64,000 nt of DNA from assembly GCF_036588685.1 (NCBI RefSeq), contig NC_086378.1, positions 16,285,578-16,349,577 on the forward strand, given 5' to 3'. The notes under the pieces were generated by a model. That model was not told the DNA's origin. It was given only the letters and a program-made list of their open reading frames with translations, and made no database searches. Of this stretch, positions 11,001-20,268 are shown in pieces. Source of the stretch: Mytilus trossulus. Its lineage: Eukaryota > Mollusca > Bivalvia > Mytilida > Mytilidae. The translations under genes were made by a program, and so were the position numbers. Positions within the stretch are counted from its first letter, which is position 1, and each line of letters opens with the position of its first letter.

Positions 11001-13342
11001 ACTATAGCTTTTCTTATATTTCCAAAAAACTCTTGTCTATTTGAAAGTGCATATGAAATAGCTCGAAACAAACAATTTCCATCACCTGTGGTAGATTTTG
11101 TAGCAGAAGGGGGGCCCATATCAAATATATTATTGGTGATTGTCTTGTGTATATGCTTTGTTGGTATCTTCACAATGAGACAAAGCCTTTTCTTTGCAAC
11201 AGTGTTTATTGGTTTAAAATCATAAGACAAGTCAGTTGCAGACACAATTTCGACATCAGATTCATCCTTGTTCATATCATCAATAAAAGGCACATCTGCA
11301 TTACTTTCAGAGCTACAGATGTCAAACATTGGATTTATTTTTTTTGGAAGTTCTGGACTTTTCTCGTTTTTTACGACGACAATTTCAGGTAGCTCATAGT
11401 CACTGGTGTCAATTGGTGCATGATTTTCAATATCGTTATAGTCAGTGTTGTTCATTTGTTCATGGTTTTCAGGAACTTCATTGTTGTACATAACAGGTTC
11501 TCCAACTATAGAGATGCTTACTCCTGTAACTTCAAACCACTGATTTTGACTGGGTCCTAATACCATGTTGCAACAGTATTGATACAGATGATCTAGGCTG
11601 CTCAATTTCAAAAGTAAACTTTTGCCATTACTGTGCTTTAAACCAAACTCGTTTCTTGCATGTGAATCAAACAAAAAAAAGTCTTGACCATGTTTCAAAG
11701 CTAAAAATGAAGTATCATATGCACATATAAAGCAAGCATCATAATCTACAAGTGATTCCTGTAAAGCTTGGTCTAATGGCAAAGAATTACCAAATTCACT
11801 AAAATCAATGGTTTCAGATGTATCTATTACAGCTGATATTGACTCTTTTAGTGTCATTTCCATCAATTTTCCTGAAATATCTAATATTGTTGGTAGGTCG
11901 GATATTAATAAGTGATGATTATTACCACTAACACGGCTATATAAATCATTTCCATAAATCAGAACCTTATCTAAATATTTTTGATCCCAGTAGGTTAAAT
12001 CTTTCAATTTACTAAAAGCAAGAGCTGAACAACAGTTTGCCACACATTGCTTACCACTGTTTAAACCAAACCTTATATCTCCTTGGTGAAAACTACCTTG
12101 TACAATTGTATTTCTAATATCTGATCTAATAACCTTTACGTAATTCTTAACCACAGCTGTGGTTTTTTTTTTGTTACATTGCGATTTGGATGTAGGTTTG
12201 TTCTTTATTTTGTTCTGATATTGTTCAAATTGAACTATTTCACTATCTGTTTCTGTATATGGACAAATAAGTGAGTTGTGGTTTAGATCTAGTTGTTCAA
12301 TCAAATGTTTATACTTCTTTTTAATAATCCTATTTTCATCCCTTTTTTCAATCTGATTTTGATCCGGTTTTTTTATCTGATTTTCATCCAGTTTTTTAAA
12401 CAGCTTTTTATCCAGTTTTCCAATCCGATTTTTATCCAGTTTTCCAATCCGATTTTTATCCAGTTTTTCAATGCTATTTTTATGAAGTTTTTCAACATGA
12501 TTCTGGTCTAGTTTTTCAGTCTGATTTTGTATATCACTTGTATTTTGATATAGATTATCATCATCTTTATTTCTCACATATTGTTTGTTTGTAGAGCTGA
12601 GACTCTGATCTAGTTTTTCATTTTCATTCTCATATAAATGTTCAATTCTATTCTCTAATATACTTTCTATTTCATTTTCTAATATATTTTCTATTTCATT
12701 TTCTAATATATTTTCTATTTCATTTTCTAATATATTTTCTATTTCATTTTCTAATATAATCTCGTCTTTTTCTACAGTATATTGACATTCTATAGAGATA
12801 ATGCTCTCGTCTTCATCTAAATCATGACAGTTTTGAGAGATGATGCTCTGATCTAAATCATGACAGTTTTGAGAGATGACGCTCTGATCTAAATCATTAC
12901 AGTTTTGAGAGATGACGCTCTGATCTAAATCATGACAGTTTTGAGAGATGACGCTCTGATCTAAATCATGGCAGTTTTGAGAGATGATGCTTTGATCTAA
13001 ATCATGACAGTTTTGAGAGATGATGCTCTGATCTAAATCATGACAGTTTTGAAAGATGATGCTCTGATCTAAATCATGACAGTTTTGAGAGATGACACTC
13101 TGATCTAAATCATGACAGTTTTGAGAGATGACGCTCTGATCTAAATCATGACAGTTTTGAGAGATGACGCTCTGATCTAAATCATGACAGTTTTGAGAGA
13201 TGTTGCTCTGTTCTTTAATATTTGATTGGTTGTTGCACTGACCATCTCTAAAATTATTATTTTTTTCCTGTGTCCTCTTTCTCATTCTTTCTTTATTTTC
13301 TTTCAACTTGGTACTTCTTGCCTTTTTACTTTTCTTAGGCAT
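4994..13342 (-). CDS. Helentron Rep/helicase transposase with two protease-like domains, copy 1 (frameshifted before the endonuclease)
   Basis: This frame gives 2,782 residues if started at the ATG at 13342 (MPKKSKK), just after a splice-acceptor-like TTTTTTCAG. Further upstream the frame is open but hydrophobic and has no good ATG beyond a second candidate at residue -26. Order: Lys-rich NLS-like start; 11 x 12-residue QNCHDLDQS repeats (46-178); ENEIENIL and KLDKNRIG repeats (195-340); ubiquitin-protease-like domain (Cys433, Asp559, His561); OTU domain (GDGNCLF with Cys757, NHYEVV with His871); 14 x 18-residue charged repeats (963-1214); Cys-rich zinc-binding-like region (1244-1316); DUF6570-like segment; Rep domain with HTH (His1772/1774) and a Tyr1958-x3-Tyr1962 pair; PIF1-like helicase with GGAGTGKS (Lys2336), Asp2419-Glu2420, GDFYQLPP and a C-terminal ALSR motif. 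The frame is lost at about residue 2764, leaving some 18 aberrant residues. It should nick and unwind DNA for rolling-circle transposition in the nucleus. Confidence 0.9.
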   Translation of the reverse strand: MPKKSKKARSTKLKENKERMRKRTQEKNNNFRDGQCNNQSNIKEQSNISQNCHDLDQSVISQNCHDLDQSVISQNCHDLDQSVISQNCHDLDQSIIFQNCHDLDQSIISQNCHDLDQSIISQNCHDLDQSVISQNCHDLDQSVISQNCNDLDQSVISQNCHDLDQSIISQNCHDLDEDESIISIECQYTVEKDEIILENEIENILENEIENILENEIENILENEIESILENRIEHLYENENEKLDQSLSSTNKQYVRNKDDDNLYQNTSDIQNQTEKLDQNHVEKLHKNSIEKLDKNRIGKLDKNRIGKLDKKLFKKLDENQIKKPDQNQIEKRDENRIIKKKYKHLIEQLDLNHNSLICPYTETDSEIVQFEQYQNKIKNKPTSKSQCNKKKTTAVVKNYVKVIRSDIRNTIVQGSFHQGDIRFGLNSGKQCVANCCSALAFSKLKDLTYWDQKYLDKVLIYGNDLYSRVSGNNHHLLISDLPTILDISGKLMEMTLKESISAVIDTSETIDFSEFGNSLPLDQALQESLVDYDACFICAYDTSFLALKHGQDFFLFDSHARNEFGLKHSNGKSLLLKLSSLDHLYQYCCNMVLGPSQNQWFEVTGVSISIVGEPVMYNNEVPENHEQMNNTDYNDIENHAPIDTSDYELPEIVVVKNEKSPELPKKINPMFDICSSESNADVPFIDDMNKDESDVEIVSATDLSYDFKPINTVAKKRLCLIVKIPTKHIHKTITNNIFDMGPPSATKSTTGDGNCLFRAISYALSNRQEFFGNIRKAIVDHLIRNAEIFKSFLQPRFKTVKEHIQTLQMNENNVWGTELEIIACADLLKTDIYTYFNDSWIKYSSSQLCSKNKINDQAIYLQHLTAINHYEVVTAVTQKSRFQNRMLSSLVRREKYEFERKYEVPTSKTNDSDNFWNDELKVLSKAEKERMRYRKDEEFKARKTSTLKRKYWENEGTRLKKIKKYEEDQTFRDNLKQAGIKKYREDKEYRDALIESGTQKYKTDEDYRDSLIRAGKEKYHEDKDYRDNLIQSGIQKYQENDEYREKLKRASINKYEEDEKHKKHVKQASVQKYKEDENHKKLVKQASVQKYKEDENHKEHVKQASVQKYKEDENHKEHVKLASVQKYKEDEKHKEHVKQVSVQKYKEDEKHKEHVKQVSVQKYKEDEKHREHVKQVSVQKYKEDEKHKEHVKQASIQKYADDDSHRCKVKQQTKTRRENLKQENKQITEVIGKFKDAVQKGPECVCSCCLRLFFEKQVLICKKGSYDQSIYDSCTTEKYKHKCSDDCNTHCAFEGTCRTSLWICYTCHRKMIKGKTPAESFSNGLMLEDVPLELKQLNAIEQQLIALNIPFMKIMALPKGGQKGVHGPVVCVPSDLTKVTTILPRSEDESLLLKVKLKRKLNYKGYEKYQFVRPNHLEQALVYLKDTNVWYKDVAINDEWINPIPEINDDEVVNDETESDSTESVRNNKIQKDASNMSKSSKESNEREEESEQYSYIDDRLRGVQLDTCLQPADIGQEALDLCFDQVFNLAPAENNNPLSVLKEPGIEAKTFPVHFPSGKNTSDEDRDEKLTIGRYFNLRLMSVENRFARDTNYIFFSQYLTELSSVISNVQISLRKQCPFSKEGKKVTREMLCNKETLKELFKKDEAIKYLKPIRGTPPYWQSSQKDIFAMIRQLGVPTFFCSFSSADFRWSEIINIILKQQGDTRNSENMTWDEKCKVLCSNPVTAVRMFDHRFHMFLKDVIMSEAQPIGKVIDYFYRVEFQQRGSPHTHCLFWVENAPKFGEDDIDDIITFIDKYITCEIPDEKEDKELHDIVMAVHQHSKKHSKSCKKKGTVCRFNFPRPPSTRTFISEPSDPDEDSKDDEELAKEILSDLWEVIKKHEDENLDVSEIFKKIGLAQESFETYYRFITNRNTVVLKRQPNEIYTNQYNPHLLRAWDANMDIQYILDAFSCVVYIISYISKAERELGLLLQQTKNEAEEGNLNAQQTMKKVGTSYLHHREISAQEAVFRVTGLRLRECSRKVEFIPVGENPCRMSVPLKDLEKQQNCKSSKRKRHNSDSEDEDEDENSTWMNNIVDRYKGRPHIDIFIKLCLARFTSEYSVILESQLPQKINKDTTFKLDGSLGYIRKRTRTSPAVIKYPRFSPENSPEKYYQSILQLYLPYRYDEQLKPLLFQTYENFFTCGRVKFQGDNTLSSVKEIVIKNMSDFVKNGHDLEEAEKQFHEKDPKEDAWCELCPEAEVNRRECIDEGKVSSVIEEDLSIPDLNEKSSSSVGTNLLSVSLTKNEVIPRLRSLNVKQRRILYKVRDWCIQKANGKTPEPLHLFITGGAGTGKSHLIKCIQYEATRILAQTTNNPDDLTVLLTAPTGTAAFNIHGLTIHSALGIFKSLSPDHATLSEDKINSLRSKLEHLQILIIDEISMVNKKLLFFVHERLRQVKKRPDNCLFGGVSIIAVGDFYQLPPVRTKRVDKLYVDDPSNPSNQLWNGLFEIAELDEIMRQREDGMFAELLNRLRVKQKNESLSSSDKKTLQHCFGDSPDEALHIYSTNAEVDTFNKEMIMKQCTESKLIEAQDFQKDKTSGKLTLKKVHCLKSDVCLPISILLAEGARVMLIKNEDTADGLVNGVMGTVISIKDFSPNSLPSIIYVHFDNERVGRNAKVQKLISGKHCVGLKPSSEDIPLSNCVRKQFPLKLAWACTIHKVQGLTVEECVVDLNKCFTYGQAYVALSRVTSKSGLHIESIEAEKIDKKIFCDPDIVKGVSEMTNFCLKWRIQQRNIHNLSR
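9697..10455 (-). repeat. 54-bp in-frame minisatellite coding 14 x 18 residues, copy 1
   Basis: The unit consensus is [18 protein letters not shown] with Lys/Glu/Asp-rich helical character, likely coiled coil. The N-terminal five units are diverged ([18 protein letters not shown] type) and the middle units almost identical, so the array grows from its centre. The plus-strand frames over it (9663-10103) are shadows. Confidence 0.9.
12640..12765 (-). repeat. 24-bp in-frame minisatellite (ENEIENIL), copy 1
   Basis: About five 8-residue units of ENEIENIL type lie in the N-terminal linker of the transposase. A second, diverged 8-residue Lys/Asp-rich array (KLDKNRIG type) follows at about 12325-12515. 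Both keep the frame. Confidence 0.85.
12820..13207 (-). repeat. 36-bp in-frame minisatellite ([12 protein letters not shown]), copy 1
   Basis: Eleven 12-residue units, nearly identical at the DNA level, lie close behind the basic N-terminus. Unit differences are mostly V/I and one H/N change. The array length is the same in copy 2. Confidence 0.92.
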
Positions 13343-13345
13343 TAT

Positions 13346-13530
13346 CTGAAAAAAGAAAATATGTATTATATTATTCCATATCTTACATTTTAGTTTCTCA
13401 AAAAATAGAAACAGATTCATGATTGTACTGTGTTCCACAATCAGCCTACTGTATAGTATGCTTAGAAAATACAAATTGCCCTGTGATAACAAATACCTTC
13501 AATGCAATGGTTCTATATATATATAAAATA
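13346..13530 (-). promoter_or_regulatory. Possible 5' leader: TATA-like box and small intron before the transposase ATG, copy 1
   Basis: On the minus strand a pyrimidine tract ending TTTTTTCAG (13359-13346) stands 4 bases before the ATG at 13342, and a donor-like AAG|GTATTT lies at 13496. Together they would define a 151-base intron. A TATATATATATA stretch (13514-13530) could be a TATA box, but it sits very close to the donor. This is inferred from motifs only. Confidence 0.3.
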
Positions 13531-14299
13531 GAAACGACTTATAATCGATGACCCAAGAAAAGATCACATTATTAAAAACCCTATACCAGTACTTTTTTAC
13601 CCAGTCATAACCAAGAAATATGCCACAGATAAATTTCCAATCATTAGGCATCTGTGTATAGGATATTTATAGATTATTCAATTTTTTTTCTTTATAAAAA
13701 TTGGGATTGTATCCATGGCACGTAAATGATGCCCCCAATTGCATATCTTATAAAGTTACAAATGGACATACCTGAAGAAAGGTAAAAGTGACACTACACA
13801 AAGGTTTTGGCCCAAGAAAATAAAATGCTTGACAAATTTTTCAAATTGTCATATAATGTTTAGAAATGCATAGGGTCAAGAAATATAAATGAAAAAAAGA
13901 TTTTTGTCTGATGCGGTCACAATTATTGTCATAATATGTACTGTTATCATAAAAACGATGAAAAATTCAGAATTTATGCAGTTTTATAACTGAATTTTGG
14001 TTGTGGAAACATCTTGCACAGCTAAGAAACAACAAAATAATTTAACAGAAGCTTTATTATAACTGTTGCCATCATCTTACCAAATATAAAGTTATTTCTT
14101 GTGTTCGCACATACTTTTTCAAACCAAAATATACTTATAATTTTATGAAAAATAAGAAAAATCACAAATTTTGACAAAATACGCAAATTAAATCATGATT
14201 TGTTGCCATGGTAAATTGTTCAATGTCAAATTTGTTAAGTTTTTCTAATATATTGTACCTTAGTCAAGTTTTCATTGATTTAAGGGTATGTATGATTAC
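13531..14299. other. Non-coding, copy 1
   Basis: AT-rich sequence upstream of the transposase gene. No frame with protein character and no repeat structure that I can define. Confidence 0.5.
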
Positions 14300-15440
14300 T
14301 TTAAAATTTGTAGTATTTTTTGGGCCTTATTGCCCTAGTCCTTTGTACTTCAAACTTGATCTGAGTTTTGTTGTAATAAGCATAGTGTATACGTTTAGTG
14401 ACGTTTGGTTGAGGCAAATTCAAATTAGGGAACGGAAATCAAAATGTCGGCAATATTTCTATTTGTAAAGGGGCATTACTCTAGAACAAGGAAAATGACA
14501 CCACCAAAATTCTAATTTAATCAGTGTTTTGTTATCATATGCATTGTGTATAAGTCCCATCACATTTGGTTCAGACAAACTAAAGTAAGAAGGGAAATAA
14601 AATTTGACATTTTTTTCATTTGTAAAGGAGCAAAACTCTAGAATAGTTTAAGTGACACCACCGAAATTCGAGCTTGATCTGTATTTTGTGTTTTTAAGCA
14701 AGGTGTAAAAGTTCCATAACTTTTTATTTATGCAAACTGAAGTAAGAGAACCGAAAGGAACAATTGAGCAATTTTTCCATTTGTAAAGGGACATAACTCT
14801 AGAATGATTTAATTGACACCACAAAAATTTGAACTTGATATGTATTTTGTGTATATATTTTTAAAGCATTGTGTTTAAGTTTCATAACATTCATGACATT
14901 TGGTTTAGGAAAACTGAAGTTAGAGAACAGAAACATAAAATTCAGCATTTTTTCCATTTGTAAAGGGCACAACTCTAGAACGGTTAAAGTGACAACATCA
15001 AAATTTGAATTTGATCTCAGTTCGGTAAAAATTAGCATTGTGTATTTTAAAATCAATCAGATCCAGGACCTATCCAGTATATCTTATCAAAATCCTTTGT
15101 TTTTAATTCAATTTTCTATTTGCATACATTTAGAATAATTAAAAGCTGATAAACTCAGTGTATGATAAATTAATATTTCCGGTTATAGAATACATTCTTC
15201 AGCATTTATTTCCATATTTTTCTAGAAATTTACAATTGAATGTTTGTAGTATAATTATTGTGTCTGTATTAAAAAAGGAGTTTCGGTTATGGTCATGTAG
15301 ACCTAGGCTTATCCTCATCAGTGTATAAGTTTCATAACATTTATTTGAGGCAAACTTGAGTTAGAGAAAAGAAACCAACTTTGGGACGTACGGATGGACA
15401 AGGGTAAAACTTAATGCCCTTCCATTTAGGCAGGAGCATT
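14300..15440 (+). repeat. Degenerate tandem repeat, period about 160 bp, copy 1
   Basis: Recurring phrases are GTGTATAAGTTTCATAACAT, CATTTGTAAAGGG, AACTCTAGAA and AAAATTTGAACTTGAT. Units start near 14380, 14541, 14701, 14869 and 15034, with a last variant near 15322. This pattern (Helitron-borne degenerate minisatellite) is familiar from bivalve DNA. Short frames here are not genes. Confidence 0.7.
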
Positions 15441-16429
15441 AAAATAATGATTAAGCGATGAAGTTGTCAAAAAAAAAGCACTCATTGTCAAATGCATGGA
15501 CAAAACAATTTTAACATTCAACTGTCACTAGAGAAGTGTGGAGCAGTAAGTCTGCTTAAATAATAATGACAATACCATTCATTAATCATGTTAACTATAC
15601 TTTTCACTAAAAGCCAGATAATATTGAGATATTGAATAGGTCAATCCTGACTTTTGATTTGGGGTGAAGTTAATCTATCTCATCACAGAAGATCTTATAA
15701 TAAACTCATCATAGATACCAGGATTGAAATTATATGTGTGTGCCAGAATTATTTCATCGGTGACCCTTGATAAAAAAAAAAAGAAGATAAAAAGGCCAAA
15801 TAAAGTACAAAGTTGAAGAGTTCATTTTTTTCAATGTAACAATGTTGTGTCTCAATACTGAAATGGCTCTTTATCAAATAGTTGCATAATAGAAGGAATC
15901 AAAACACACACAGTTTTTCTCACATACAGATGTATCATTTCCCCAAAAGTCCATTTGCTCTGGGACAAGCGTTCATACATGTATGCCTTTGCTTCTTCCA
16001 ATGTTTATTTACAACCACAAACAAAATAATATTATTAAGAATAAAATATTTAATTCATCTACAATATATTCTTCTTGATTTTCAAATGATTCCTACCAAG
16101 TCTAATCTGTATATGTATCCAGGAAGATAACCAAAATTAATTCAAGGACTTCACTGTGACCTATGAATGAAAAAGTATTAAAATATATAGCAAATAAATT
16201 AGCAAAATCAATCATGACAATCTAATTTTTTTTGGATTGTTTTATCTTCTGTGTGTTTGTTAATAAAAAAAAACCCTCTAAAATGAATGTTTGTTTGCCT
16301 TGCTTTATAAAGATGTCAAAAAATGATTACTCTTATATCTGGTATACCTATTTAATCTTGTTCAGTTAGTTGAAAACAATTAGTTAAATCAATACTGAAT
16401 TTTAAGAAATGTTGATTTATCAATATTAT
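15441..16429. other. Non-coding, copy 1
   Basis: No supported gene or named repeat. Contains short A-runs and an AT-rich body. Confidence 0.5.
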
Positions 16430-16720
16430 GTATGTGCCTGTGCCAAGTTTATATGAGGCTGTAAATCAGGGGTTGTTATTTGTTGCTGTGTAACACATTT
16501 GTTTTTGTACATTATTTGTACATAAAACAGAGTGTTTGTCTTTTTTTGTTGGAGTTGTTTAACATTTGTCCTTTGGTGGCTTTTATAGCTGACTATGTGG
16601 TATAGGCTATGTTGATTTTTGAAGACCATACAGTCACCTACAGTTGTTAATTTTTGTGTCATATCGACTCTTATGGAGAGTTGTCTTAATGGTAATCATA
16701 CCACATCTAATGAGTTTTAT
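16430..16720 (+). repeat. Mussel-type interspersed repeat (SINE-like), copy 1
   Basis: It aligns by eye with 49080-49355: shared TGCC(T/C)GTGCCAAGT-like head, TGTTTAACATTTGTC centre, TAGCTGACTATG, and the tail GAGAGTTGTCT...GCAATCATACCACAT. I recognise the tail as common in Mytilus sequences. The class (SINE or other) is not settled. Confidence 0.6.
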
Positions 16721-17324
16721 ATTAACTAATGTTTTGTCAAAATGAGCCTTTCATTTGTTTTATAAATTTCTATTTTAACCATGTTTGAAGACTGATGGGG
16801 TGGGGTTTTCAAGCTCAATTTTAAGAGATGATCATAAGTTATACTCAAAACCAAGTTTGGTTGTATGGTTGTCACATATGTTAGTGATAATTTTCCCGTA
16901 TTTAAATTTCCCTTCTACCTTCTGCCATAAAGCAAATTTGTTGAAACCATACAGATTCATGAAATATATAAATAAAAAAAAGATCATTAAAAGACTCATT
17001 AAAACAAATAGCGAAAGAACCCTTTATCTCTGGCTTGAGAAGACTGCTGCAAGCGTAAATATGCAATGTCAAATACCAAAAAGAAGAAAAAAATACTCAA
17101 TATAATGATATATACAATATATAAAAACAAAAAAATACTTGAATGTGTTCTTTAGCTGCTATTTGTTGTTCATGGAAAGCCTATGTCAAAGTTTTGTAAA
17201 ATTTGTTGAAAATCCCTAGATCAGTAAAATGCAAGGAAATGAAAAAAGTATTTTGAAAACTTTGATTCAGATATTGTCTCTTATAAACCTAAACAAGTTT
17301 CTGTCAAAACTTCATAAACTAGAT
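16721..17324. other. Non-coding, copy 1
   Basis: The frame at 16785-17105 (106 codons) is Lys-rich at its end with no recognisable domain. I do not call it a gene. Confidence 0.45.
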
Positions 17325-18417
17325 GCTCTAAAGAGCCTGTGTTGCTCACCTTGGTCTATGTGAATATTCAACAAAGGACACAGATGGATTCATGACCAAA
17401 TTGTGTTTTGGTGATTGTGATGTGTTTGTAGATCTTACTTTACTGAACATTCTTGCTGCATACAATTATCCCTATCTTTAATGATTGGCCCAGTAGTTTC
17501 AGTGGAAAATGTTGGTAAAAATTTTCAAATTTTATGAAAATTGTTTAAAATTGACTATAAAGGGCAATAACTCCTTAGGGGGTCTTGATTGTGGCTAAGT
17601 ATGATTTTATTTGGCTCAGTAGTTTCAAAGGAGAAGATTTTTGTAAAAAATAACTAAGATTTACGTACTAGAGGCTCTAAAGAGCCTGTGTCGCTCACCT
17701 CGCTCTATGTGCATATTAAACAAAGGACACAAATGGATTCATGACAAAATTGTAGGTGATGGTGATGTGTTTGAAGTTCTTACTTTACTGAACGTTCTTG
17801 CTTCTTACAATTATATCTATAATGAACCTTGCCCAATAGTAACAGAGAAAAATATTTGGTAAAAATTTACATAAATTTACCGAATTAATGAAAATTGTTA
17901 AAAATTGACTATAAAGGGCAATAACTCCTAAAGGGGTCAACTGACCATTTTGGTCCTGTTGACTTATTTGTAGATCTTACTTTGCTGAACATTTTTGCTG
18001 TTTACAGTTTATCTCTATTTATAATAATATTCAAGATAATAACAAAAAACAGCAAAATTTCCAATTCAGGAGCAGCAACCCAACAACCAGTTGTCCAATT
18101 CATCTGCAAATTTCAGAGTAAATAGATCTTGACCTGATTAACAATTTTATCCCATGTCAGATTAGTTCTAAATGCTTTGGTTTTTGAGTTACAATCCAAA
18201 AACTGCATTTTTTTTTAGCCATGGCAGCCATCTTGGTTGGTTGGCCATGTCACCTGACACAATTTTTAAACTAGATAGCCTAATGATGATTGTGGCCAAG
18301 TTTTATTTTATTTGGCCGAGGAGTTTCAGAGAAGAAGATTTTTGTAAAAGTTAACGACGACAACGGACGCCAAGTGATGAGAAAAGCTCACTTGGCCCTT
18401 TGGGCCAGGTGAGCTAA
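17325..18417 (+). repeat. Interspersed non-coding element with GCTCACCT inverted ends, two heads and one tail, copy 1
   Basis: Two similar heads (near 17330 and 17668) share CTCTAAAGAGCCTGTGT and GCTCACC. The second starts with a perfect hairpin GGCTCT-AA-AGAGCC (17673-17686). The tail has a 13-bp stem (18386-18398 with 18402-18414, one G-T pair) ending in GGTGAGC followed by TAA. The first unit is cut short at about 17,660, so one element lies in another or head duplication occurred. A diverged relative is at 62730-63405. Confidence 0.65.
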
Positions 18418-19620
18418 AAAGAATACCTCTAAAATGTGTTTGATGAAGACTAACAAGCTAACTTTACATTTGTCTGATTTTTGTTAACTTTTGGAGTTTG
18501 ACGACATGAATGAGTTATATTAAGGTACCATTATTTCTGTTTTCATTATTTAAAACATGATGGTCTCAAATGAGTTCGTCATGTGCATATTGCAAGCAGA
18601 ACAGGATTTTTTTGTTATCACAAATCTGTTTTATTCTGACTGAATTATCCTTACCCAGATATAAATTATGCAGTCAACTGCGACCTTTAGCTGATTTCAC
18701 TTCAATTCTCCAGTATAATTATTTGTGATCTGAAAATCAAAAAAGAAAGTTTAAATTATAGAACTGACAAATTTGTATCCCTAATACGGGTATTTTCAGT
18801 ATCAATATAAAATAGCAGTAACTGTAATTAGAAAGAAAATTCATAAAGCTTTGACATATTGTAATATATTTGAAAGTAAAGATTGGACAATGCTACACTG
18901 AATATTTGGATTGTCAATTGATCTATAATTAACCCAAGATAATACAGCTATTTCCACTGAGTGTGTAGCCAAAGGTAATATCTTTGGTTAGCTTGCTTGT
19001 TAGCTGAACCGTGAAGTCATTGTTAGGTTAGGTAAACTACCCTACATGCACTTTAAACTTAGACTAGTGCGACGGAAAACTTATTTTAATCTGTCTGTTG
19101 GACTATGCTACTTTGAAAGGAGGGTATATAGTATACCTGACCCTATAATGACTTTATGGTTCAGCTAACAAGCAAGCTAACCAAAGATATTACCTTTTGC
19201 TACAAACTCAATGGAATCAGCTGTAAGACAGATACTAATAAAAAGCACATTTGTCAATGTGGGCAAGGATTTCTATGTGTTTGAGGAAGAATACTTTAAA
19301 ATGTGTTCCCTTTCTAAACTTTTGATCTTAAAATGTATATACATTGTATTAGCTCATTGAATATTTTTTCCTGATTTAAAACTAAATGTTTGGTCTCAAA
19401 TGTGTTTGATGATGCAAATTTATTTGTTTGCTTACTGAAAATGTTCTCAAATATGCTTGATCTCTACTTAAGTTACCCTCCAAAACTTTTGGTCTTAAAC
19501 GTGTTTGTTGAAATTAACTTTATATCTGCTTGCTTTCTAAAATTTTTGGTCTCAAATGTTTAATAATCCTTACTGAAATGTACCAGATGCAACCAACTGT
19601 GACTGTAAGAGGAGTCTAGT
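18418..19620 (+). repeat. Degenerate tandem block with TTTTGGTCTCAAATGTGTTTG phrases, copy 1
   Basis: TTTGGTCTCAAATG or TTGGTCTTAAACG variants recur near 18565, 19320, 19390, 19445, 19490 and 19545. The segments at 18656-18760 and 19590-19690 are also similar to each other. The block is interrupted by the foldback element at 18952-19216. Confidence 0.5.
18952..19216. mobile_element. Foldback MITE, 265 bp, copy 1
   Basis: Long terminal inverted repeats of about 85-90 bp: GGTTAGCTTGCTTGTTAGCT at the left pairs with AGCTAACAAGCAAGCTAACC at the right, and the pairing continues outward to TTCCA(C/T)TGAG. The spacer is about 80 bp. No coding capacity. The target duplication is unclear. Confidence 0.75.
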
Positions 19621-20268
19621 GCTAATTCTCCAAACAATGTTAAATGCTATAAATTATCTGAAAATAAAAAAAAAGATAATGAATCTACACTGGAATATCA
19701 ATAGTATAATCATACAACAAATATTGACTGAAACTAGTACTATTATAGTCATGAACATGATGAAGCTACATCATATTGTCATGAGATAAAAGGAACTAAT
19801 GATAGGCAAACTTCTTAATGTTGCAATTGTTGACCTTTGTTTTTGATGAGGGTAGTTTTTCTTGTAAACTTTTTTAGATGAAGGTAACTTTTACATTTGT
19901 TCATCTAGTCTCATAAGTAAAAAATGTAAAACTACTACCTTTGAGACTAAATAAATAATAATTGTTAGGTTGATGTTTAGACGAGTTGTATATATATACA
20001 TATGAAGTCTCCGAATGATTGTATAATAAAAACTATATATATATATATATATACCTTAACATGCTTATAAATACAGGTACAGAGTCCTTTCACTCCCAGA
20101 ACATGTTTGAACCCTTAATGTTTATTTTTATTCAAATACATTTAGTACTGGTTGAAAAATTAGAAGATTTTAAGATGTACATGATGTATACATCCAAATA
20201 TTTATATTTTCATTAATAATTAATAGGATAGCCTTTGAAAAAGCATTTGCTATATATACATGATATAT

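Noticed and set aside
11000-12150. A large DNA virus or integrated virus, suggested by the ubiquitin-protease-like and OTU domains
   Set aside because: No capsid, DNA polymerase or packaging genes are present, and the same frame continues into HUH Rep and PIF1 helicase with Helentron ends.
12820-13207. CRISPR-like regular 36-bp repeats
   Set aside because: There are no unique spacers. The 36-bp units are contiguous, in frame and encode a 12-residue repeat within a 9-kb gene.
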